DNA of 48,518 bases from Ramlibacter sp. (lineage in GTDB: Bacteria > Pseudomonadota > Gammaproteobacteria > Burkholderiales > Burkholderiaceae_C): contig JAGRPN010000042.1 in assembly GCA_019449555.1 (NCBI GenBank), forward strand, positions 1 through 48,518. The letters are read 5' to 3'. The first letter of the stretch is position 1, and each line of letters starts with the position of its first letter. This document shows, one piece after another, positions 43,494-48,518 of this stretch. A model generated the notes under the pieces. That model made no database searches and was not told where the DNA came from. It saw only the letters and a list, made by a program, of their open reading frames with translations. The translations under genes and the position numbers were made by a program.

Positions 43494-44132
43494 TCACGCG
43501 CGCATGCTACCGGCGCAGGCGGCGACGAAATCGAGCGCATTGCGCTTCAGCTCGGCCGTGCCCGTCCCGGGCCGATACAGCGCCGAGCCGATGCCGAAGC
43601 CGTTCGCGCCGGCGGCGCGATAGCTCGCGAGATTGGCGGTGCCGATGCCGCCGACGGGGAGCAGCAGCACCTCGTTCGGCAGCACGGCGCGCAAGGCCTT
43701 CACCGCCGCGGGCGGGATCATCTCGGCGGGGAACAATTTCAGCCCGGTGGCGCCGCAGGCGAGTGCGGCGAAGGCTTCCGTCGCAGTCAACACGCCGGGC
43801 AAGCAGATCATCTCGAGCCGCACGGCTTCCTGCACCACTTCCGGATTGAAGTCCGGCGCCACCACCAGCGCGCCGCCCGCAGCGTGCACGTCGCGCACCT
43901 GCCGCGCCTCCAGCACCGTGCCCGCTCCGACGATCACCTGCGGCAATGCTTTGGCCAGCGCTTCGATGCTGAGCAGAGGCTGCGGCGAGTTGAGCGGCAC
44001 CTCGATCAGCTTGAAACCGCTGCCGGCCAGCGCTTCGCCGACGGGCAACGCTTCGTCGGGGCGCAGGCCGCGCAGGATCGCGATCAACGGGCAAGCAGCC
44101 AATGCCGCTTTCAATCGGGCCGACGCGTTCAT
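43494..44132 (-). CDS. dgoA: 2-dehydro-3-deoxy-6-phosphogalactonate aldolase
   Basis: 212-residue class I aldolase of the KDPG/KDPGal group. FKLIEVPLNSP (catalytic Glu with the NSP typical of DgoA; Eda has TLRTP), GAGTVL, and the Schiff-base lysine in LKLFPAEM are present, followed by PVGGIG. It cleaves KDPGal to pyruvate and glyceraldehyde 3-phosphate. The ATG at 44132 overlaps the dgoK stop (ATGA). Last gene of the sugar-acid operon; paralogous to Eda at 27625-28290. Confidence 0.93.
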   Translation of the reverse strand: MNASARLKAALAACPLIAILRGLRPDEALPVGEALAGSGFKLIEVPLNSPQPLLSIEALAKALPQVIVGAGTVLEARQVRDVHAAGGALVVAPDFNPEVVQEAVRLEMICLPGVLTATEAFAALACGATGLKLFPAEMIPPAAVKALRAVLPNEVLLLPVGGIGTANLASYRAAGANGFGIGSALYRPGTGTAELKRNALDFVAACAGSMRA

Positions 44133-45025
44133 GCGAGATGTTCGAGCGTTCTTGCCATGGCCCACAGGCCACGCCATGTCGCTTGCGACCCTGCGCTTTG
44201 CACCGGCACACCGAGCGCCCGCAGCGCCAGCTCGTAGCGCGGCGCGAGGGCGGGCGAGCCGATCACGGTCACCGGCTCGGACAAGGCGCCGAGGTGCTGT
44301 GAACGCAGCTCTTCGCCGATGACCAGGCCCGAAAGATAACTCGGCAATGCAGCCGCGGGCATGCGGTCGAACAGGGCCAACGTGCGCGCGCTGAATGCCG
44401 CATGCAGCAGGTTGCCGACCTGGATGGCATGCTGCACGCCGCGTTCGAACGCTTGGGCATCGGTATCGCCGACCCCGTCGGGCAGCGAGCGCGCCAGTAT
44501 CGAGTGCTGCCGCAGCAACCCGTAGAACTCGCCCGTCATGAAAGTCTCGAAACCCTCGATGCGGCCGGCCGCCACCCGCACCCATTTGCTGTGGGTGCCC
44601 GGCAGGACGAACAGGCCGCTATCGAGGCCCAGCAGTTGCATCGCGCCGAACACCTGCGTCTCCTCGCCGCGCATCACGTCGGGCACGCCCTCGGCTTCAC
44701 AACTCAGGCCGGGAACGATGGCGATGCGTCCGGGCTCCGCCCAGGCCAGCCGGGCCGCGATGTCCCCGAAGCCGGCCGGGCACGCGCAATAGGGCGCCTC
44801 GACCCAGCCCTGGCGGCTGCCCGCCATGCCCGCGACGAGCGCGAGCGCTTTGCCGCCGCGCATCCAGTCGCCGCAGGCGTCGTTGAATACGGCGGGAAAG
44901 CCGCCCGGTGGCACCGTGAGAATTCCGCGCGGGAGCGAGCGCTCCTGAGTCACCCGGCCCTGCGCATCGAACAGCGCGGCCCGCAGCGAGGACGTGCCCC
45001 AGTCGAGGCCGACGATCGGTCTCAC
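44129..45025 (-). CDS. dgoK: 2-dehydro-3-deoxygalactonokinase
   Basis: 298-residue sugar-acid kinase that phosphorylates 2-dehydro-3-deoxygalactonate at C6. The N-terminal phosphate-1 motif GLDWGTSSLRAALFD and the later GTHSKWVRV and FMTGEFYGLLRQHSIL segments are characteristic of DgoK. The GTG at 45025 is the start that places GLDWGT at the usual distance from the N-terminus; the frame is open upstream but overlaps the dehydratase gene. Eleven bases separate it from the dehydratase stop; it overlaps dgoA by 4 bases. Confidence 0.93.
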   Translation of the reverse strand: MRPIVGLDWGTSSLRAALFDAQGRVTQERSLPRGILTVPPGGFPAVFNDACGDWMRGGKALALVAGMAGSRQGWVEAPYCACPAGFGDIAARLAWAEPGRIAIVPGLSCEAEGVPDVMRGEETQVFGAMQLLGLDSGLFVLPGTHSKWVRVAAGRIEGFETFMTGEFYGLLRQHSILARSLPDGVGDTDAQAFERGVQHAIQVGNLLHAAFSARTLALFDRMPAAALPSYLSGLVIGEELRSQHLGALSEPVTVIGSPALAPRYELALRALGVPVQSAGSQATWRGLWAMARTLEHLA

Positions 45026-45036
45026 GCGGCCGGCGT

Positions 45037-46833
45037 TCAGTGGTTGTCCCTGGGGACGAACGCGCCGCCGGGCCAGCTGCCCTCGGGTTCCGGCTCGTCC
45101 GGCCGCGGCACGAAGGCGCCCCTCACGCCCGTGAGGAAGTCCAGGTCCGCGCCCTGGTCGGCCTGCAGGACATGGTCCACGTAGAGCTTCCAGTACCCGC
45201 TGGCGAGCGGAGGATCCGGCCGCCGCCACTGCGCCATGCGGCGCGCAAGTTCCTCATCGCTGATGTCCAGATGCAGCCGGCGCCGCGACACGTCCAGTTC
45301 GATGAAGTCGCCGGTGCGCACCACCGCCAGCGGGCCGCCATCGGCCGCCTCGGGCGCGGTGTGCAGCACCACGGTGCCATAGGCGGTGCCGCTCATGCGC
45401 GCGTCGCTGATGCGAACCATGTCGGTGATGCCCTTGCGCAGGACTTTCGGCGGCAGCGGCATGTTGCCGACTTCGGCCATGCCCGGATAGCCCTTCGGCC
45501 CGCAGTTCTTCAGCACCATGACGCAGGTCTCGTCGATGTCCAGCGCTTCGTCGTCGATGCGGGCGTGGAATTCCTCGATGTTCTCGAATACCACCGCCCG
45601 CCCGCGATGCTTCATCAGCGACGCGGTCGCCGCGCTCGGCTTGATCACTGCGCCGCGCGGAGCGAGATTGCCGCGCAAGATCGTGATGCCGGCCTTGTCC
45701 TTGAAGGGCCTGGACAGCGGCTGGATGACGTCGTCGTTCCAGTTCTGCGCATCGGCGATGTTTTCGCTGACCGACTTGCCGTTGGCCGTGACCGCATCCA
45801 GGTGCAGGTGCTGCGCGATTTCCTTCATCACGACCGGCAGCCCGCCGGCGTAGCAGAAGTCTTCCATCAGGTGCTTGCCGGACGGCTGCAGGTTCACCAG
45901 GCAGGGCATTTCGCTGCCGAGCCGCTCGAAATCGTCGATGGCGAGCGGCACGCCCAGCCGTCCCGCGATCGCGATCAGGTGGATCACGGCGTTGGTCGAG
46001 CCGCCGATCGCCGCCAGCGTCTTGATCGCGTTCTCGAACGCCTGGCGCGTCAGGATCTTCGACAGCTTCTGGTCCTCGTGGACCATGTCGACGATGCGCC
46101 GTCCCGCCATCCGCGCGAGGACGTTGCGGCGGCCGTCCACGGCCGGATAGGCGGCGTTGCCGGGCAGGCCGACGCCCAGCGCCTCCACCATGCAAGCCAT
46201 CGTGGATGCGGTGCCCATGGTCATGCAGTGCCCATGGCTGCGGTGCATGCAGCTCTCCGCTTCGAGGAAATCCTGCAGCTTGAGCGTGCCGGCGCGCACC
46301 TGCTCGCTCATGCTCCACACGCCGGTGCCCGAGCCGAGTTCCTGGCCGCGCCACTTGCCGTTGAGCATCGGGCCGCCGGAAACCCCGATGGTCGGAAGAT
46401 CGACGCTGGCTGCGCCCATCACCAGCGAGGGCGTCGTCTTGTCGCAGCCCATGAGGAGCACCACGCCGTCCAGCGGGTTGCCGCGGATGCTTTCTTCGAC
46501 GTCCATGCTGGCGAGGTTGCGGTACAGCATCGCGGTCGGGCGCAACAGCGTTTCGCCCAGCGACATCACGGGAAATTCGAGCGGGAAACCGCCCGCCTCA
46601 TAGACACCGATCTTGACCTGCTCGGCCAAGGTGCGGAAATGGCTGTTGCAAGGCGTCAGCTCGCTGAAGGTGTTGCAGATGCCGATCACCGGGCGGCCGT
46701 CGAACTGGTCGTGCGGCACGCCCTTGCCCTTGACCCAGCTGCGGTAGTTGAAGCCGTCGCGGTCCTGCCGGCCGAACCATTGCTGGCTGCGCAGCTCGCT
46801 GGGTTTCTTCTTGGGCTTGGCGGAATTGCTCAT
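45037..46833 (-). CDS. IlvD/Edd-family sugar-acid dehydratase (arabinonate/galactonate type)
   Basis: 598-residue Fe-S dehydratase. TPCNSH (C62), MGCDKTTPS and AESCMHRSHGHCMTMGTAST carry the cluster cysteines in the arrangement of pentonate/hexonate dehydratases such as L-arabinonate dehydratase rather than of Edd; RISDARMSGTAYGTVVLH is the C-terminal catalytic Ser region. Its place beside DgoK and DgoA, and the known broad activity of such enzymes on galactonate and fuconate, point to D-galactonate dehydration to 2-dehydro-3-deoxygalactonate, a step usually done by the enolase-family DgoD (inference). Start 66 bases after the permease stop. Confidence 0.88.
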   Translation of the reverse strand: MSNSAKPKKKPSELRSQQWFGRQDRDGFNYRSWVKGKGVPHDQFDGRPVIGICNTFSELTPCNSHFRTLAEQVKIGVYEAGGFPLEFPVMSLGETLLRPTAMLYRNLASMDVEESIRGNPLDGVVLLMGCDKTTPSLVMGAASVDLPTIGVSGGPMLNGKWRGQELGSGTGVWSMSEQVRAGTLKLQDFLEAESCMHRSHGHCMTMGTASTMACMVEALGVGLPGNAAYPAVDGRRNVLARMAGRRIVDMVHEDQKLSKILTRQAFENAIKTLAAIGGSTNAVIHLIAIAGRLGVPLAIDDFERLGSEMPCLVNLQPSGKHLMEDFCYAGGLPVVMKEIAQHLHLDAVTANGKSVSENIADAQNWNDDVIQPLSRPFKDKAGITILRGNLAPRGAVIKPSAATASLMKHRGRAVVFENIEEFHARIDDEALDIDETCVMVLKNCGPKGYPGMAEVGNMPLPPKVLRKGITDMVRISDARMSGTAYGTVVLHTAPEAADGGPLAVVRTGDFIELDVSRRRLHLDISDEELARRMAQWRRPDPPLASGYWKLYVDHVLQADQGADLDFLTGVRGAFVPRPDEPEPEGSWPGGAFVPRDNH

Positions 46834-46899
46834 GGGTAATCCTGGAAACGCTAGGGGCGGGGCGCGCGGCGCGAGCGGCCGTGTCCGCGAGGTGCGGCT

Positions 46900-47778
46900 T
46901 TATTCCTTCACAGCGCCCGTCATGCCCGAAACGTAGTACTCGACAAAGAATGAATAGATGATCGCCACCGGCAGCGACCCGAGGAGGGCACCCGCCATCA
47001 GCGGCCCCCAATGATAAACGTCGCCTTCCACCAGCTCGGTGACGACCGCGACGGAAACGGTCTTCACCTCCGAGGACGACACGAAAGTCAGCGCGTAGAT
47101 GAACTCGTTCCACGACAGCGTGAACGCGAAGATGCCGGCCGAGATCAGCCCCGGGACCGAGAGCGGCAGGATGATCTTCCACAGGATCTCGAAGCGCGTT
47201 GCGCCGTCGATCAGCGCGCATTCCTCGAGCTCGTAGGGGATCGAGCGGAAATAGCCCATCAGCAGCCAGGTGGAGAACGGGATCAGGAACGTCGGATACG
47301 TGAGGATCAGCGCCCAGCGGGTATCGAACAGGCCCAGCTGGAACACGATCGCCGCGAGCGGAATGAACAGGATCGAGGGCGGCACCAGGTAGGCCAGGAA
47401 GATGCTGAGGCCCACCTGGCGCGATCCCCGGAAGCGCAGCCGCTCGATGGCGTAGGCGGCAAGCACCGAAGCTGCGAGCGAGGCGAACGTCGATACGACG
47501 GAAACAAGGACGGTGTTCCACAGCCAGTTGGGATAGGCCGTGTCGAAGATCAGCTTCTTGAAGTGGGCAAGCGTCGGGCTGACAATCAAAAATGGATTGC
47601 GCTCGCGGTCGATCAGTTCGGCGTCGGGCTTGAACGACGTGATCGCCATCCAGTAGAACGGAAACAGCAGCACGAACACGAAGATGCCGAGCGGAATGTA
47701 GACAGTCACCACGCGTCTCGGCAGGGTCTGCAGAAACCCCATGCCCTGCGTGTCGGTGTCGTTCTCGTGTTTCTTCAT
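46900..47778 (-). CDS. Carbohydrate ABC transporter permease (MalG/UgpE type)
   Basis: 292-residue inner-membrane permease with six TM segments. The coupling EAA loop reads ELEECALIDGATRFEILWKI followed by LPLSVPG, and the N-terminal FPFYWMAITSFKPDAEL is the usual MalG-type opening. It partners with the permease 6 bases upstream. The substrate is presumably the aldonic acid or sugar handled by the dehydratase, kinase and aldolase that follow (inference). Confidence 0.93.
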   Translation of the reverse strand: MKKHENDTDTQGMGFLQTLPRRVVTVYIPLGIFVFVLLFPFYWMAITSFKPDAELIDRERNPFLIVSPTLAHFKKLIFDTAYPNWLWNTVLVSVVSTFASLAASVLAAYAIERLRFRGSRQVGLSIFLAYLVPPSILFIPLAAIVFQLGLFDTRWALILTYPTFLIPFSTWLLMGYFRSIPYELEECALIDGATRFEILWKIILPLSVPGLISAGIFAFTLSWNEFIYALTFVSSSEVKTVSVAVVTELVEGDVYHWGPLMAGALLGSLPVAIIYSFFVEYYVSGMTGAVKE

Positions 47779-47784
47779 TGCGGC

Positions 47785-48516
47785 CTACTTGTCGCTGCCG
47801 CCCTGCTGCCACTTGCGGCGCTGCAGGCCGAAATAGCTGAACAGGATCGAGGCCAGCAGGAACGGGATCATGGCAATGGCGATCGCGGCGCCTTCGCCGA
47901 GCGAACCGCCGGGGATCGCGCGCTGGAACGACAAGGTGGCCATCAGGTGCGTCGCATTGAGCGGGCCGCCGCGCGTCAGGACATAGATCAACTGGAAGTC
48001 GGTGAACGTGAACAGCACCGAGAAAGTCATCACCACGGCGATGATCGGCGTCAGCAACGGCAGCGTCACATACCTGAAACGCTGCCATCCGGTGGCGCCG
48101 TCGATTGCCGCCGCCTCGTGCAGAGACGGCGAAATGGTCTGCAAGCCGGCCAGCAGCGTGATGGCCACGAAAGGCACGCCACGCCAGACGTTCGCGGCGA
48201 TCGTCGAGAGCCGCGCATTCCACGGGCTGCCCAGGAAGTCGATGTAGTCGGTGATCAGGCCCATCCGCGCGAGCACCCAGCTGATCACCGAGAACTGCGA
48301 GTCGTAGATCCACCAGAACGCGATCGCGGACAGGGCGGTGGGCACGATGTACGGCAGCAGGATCACCGTGCGGAAGAAGGTCTTGAACGGGAGCCTTTCG
48401 TTGAGCAGCAGCGCCAGCCACAACCCGAGGACGAACTTCAGCACGCTGGCGACAAAGGTGTAGAACAGCGTGTTGAACAGCGCCAGCTGCGTGACCTGGT
48501 CGTCGCGGAACAGGAA
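47785..48516 (-). CDS. Carbohydrate ABC transporter permease (MalF/UgpA type), 5' truncated by window edge
   Basis: The frame is open to the right edge, giving 243 C-terminal residues; the true start lies outside. FNTLFYTFVASVLKFVLGL starts the permease core, FFRTVILLPYIVPTALSAIAFWW follows, and the EAA loop reads LHEAAAIDGATGWQRFRYVT with LPLLTP. A GTG at 48444 inside the frame is not the start, since conserved sequence continues upstream of it. The periplasmic sugar-binding protein and the ATPase are not in the window and probably lie further right. Confidence 0.92.
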   Translation of the reverse strand, partial: FLFRDDQVTQLALFNTLFYTFVASVLKFVLGLWLALLLNERLPFKTFFRTVILLPYIVPTALSAIAFWWIYDSQFSVISWVLARMGLITDYIDFLGSPWNARLSTIAANVWRGVPFVAITLLAGLQTISPSLHEAAAIDGATGWQRFRYVTLPLLTPIIAVVMTFSVLFTFTDFQLIYVLTRGGPLNATHLMATLSFQRAIPGGSLGEGAAIAIAMIPFLLASILFSYFGLQRRKWQQGGSDK

Positions 48517-48518
48517 GA

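Overview
The window is a GC-rich chromosomal segment (roughly two-thirds G+C by eye) with dense, mostly stop-start-overlapping operons. Gene content and order (pcm-rhodanese-tolC beside waaA, Liv-type ABC operons, Edd/Eda, many solute catabolic clusters, no tRNA, rRNA, prophage or IS) fit a free-living betaproteobacterium of the Burkholderiales, most like Comamonadaceae such as Ramlibacter or Variovorax. That placement is inferred from protein character and gene order, not from a search.

Layout. 3-443: 3' end of waaA (Kdo transferase), convergent with a minus-strand block 595-8190 that reads tetR > membrane fusion protein > RND pump > pcm > rhodanese > tolC. A TetR promoter and operator lie at 8202-8244. 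8400-19565: one plus-strand unit of a GntR regulator, a five-gene branched-chain-amino-acid-type ABC transporter, and a tightly overlapping catabolic set: two-subunit aconitase-family hydratase, cyclic amidohydrolase, FAD_binding_2 flavoprotein and an isocitrate-lyase/PEP-mutase-family lyase. This is the best candidate for an undescribed pathway in the window; the family combination recalls nicotinate fermentation (enamidase, dimethylmaleate hydratase, dimethylmalate lyase) without its B12 steps.

19644-22653: msrA followed by an ABC ATPase, FtsX-like permease and DUF3299 protein (a PA4064-PA4066-like cassette). 22661-24916: pdxH, then XdhC-like and MobA-like molybdenum-enzyme maturation genes. 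24953-28290: ChaC-like cyclotransferase divergent from edd-eda (Entner-Doudoroff); edd carries an in-frame palindromic repeat insertion. 28300-29220: gloA and a GNAT acetyltransferase. 29333-35101: a complete tripartite AcrAB-OprM-type pump with lipoprotein MFP and outer-membrane factor.

35220-37886: orphan response regulator, a PaaI-type thioesterase divergent from a marR-MFS pair, with two operator-like palindromes between them. 37998-42851: a lipoprotein plus NRAMP-related transporter with altered metal motifs, a two-gene unit of unknown membrane proteins (67 and 719 aa), and a thioredoxin-fold lipoprotein. 42858-43391: unknown membrane-anchored protein. 43494-48516 (minus): sugar-acid operon with two carbohydrate ABC permeases, an IlvD/Edd-family dehydratase, KDGal kinase and KDPGal aldolase; it runs off the right edge.

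No stretch longer than about 210 bases lacks a gene. Several intergenic gaps carry palindromic repeats, structured segments or operators, listed separately. All promoter, operator and terminator calls are by eye.
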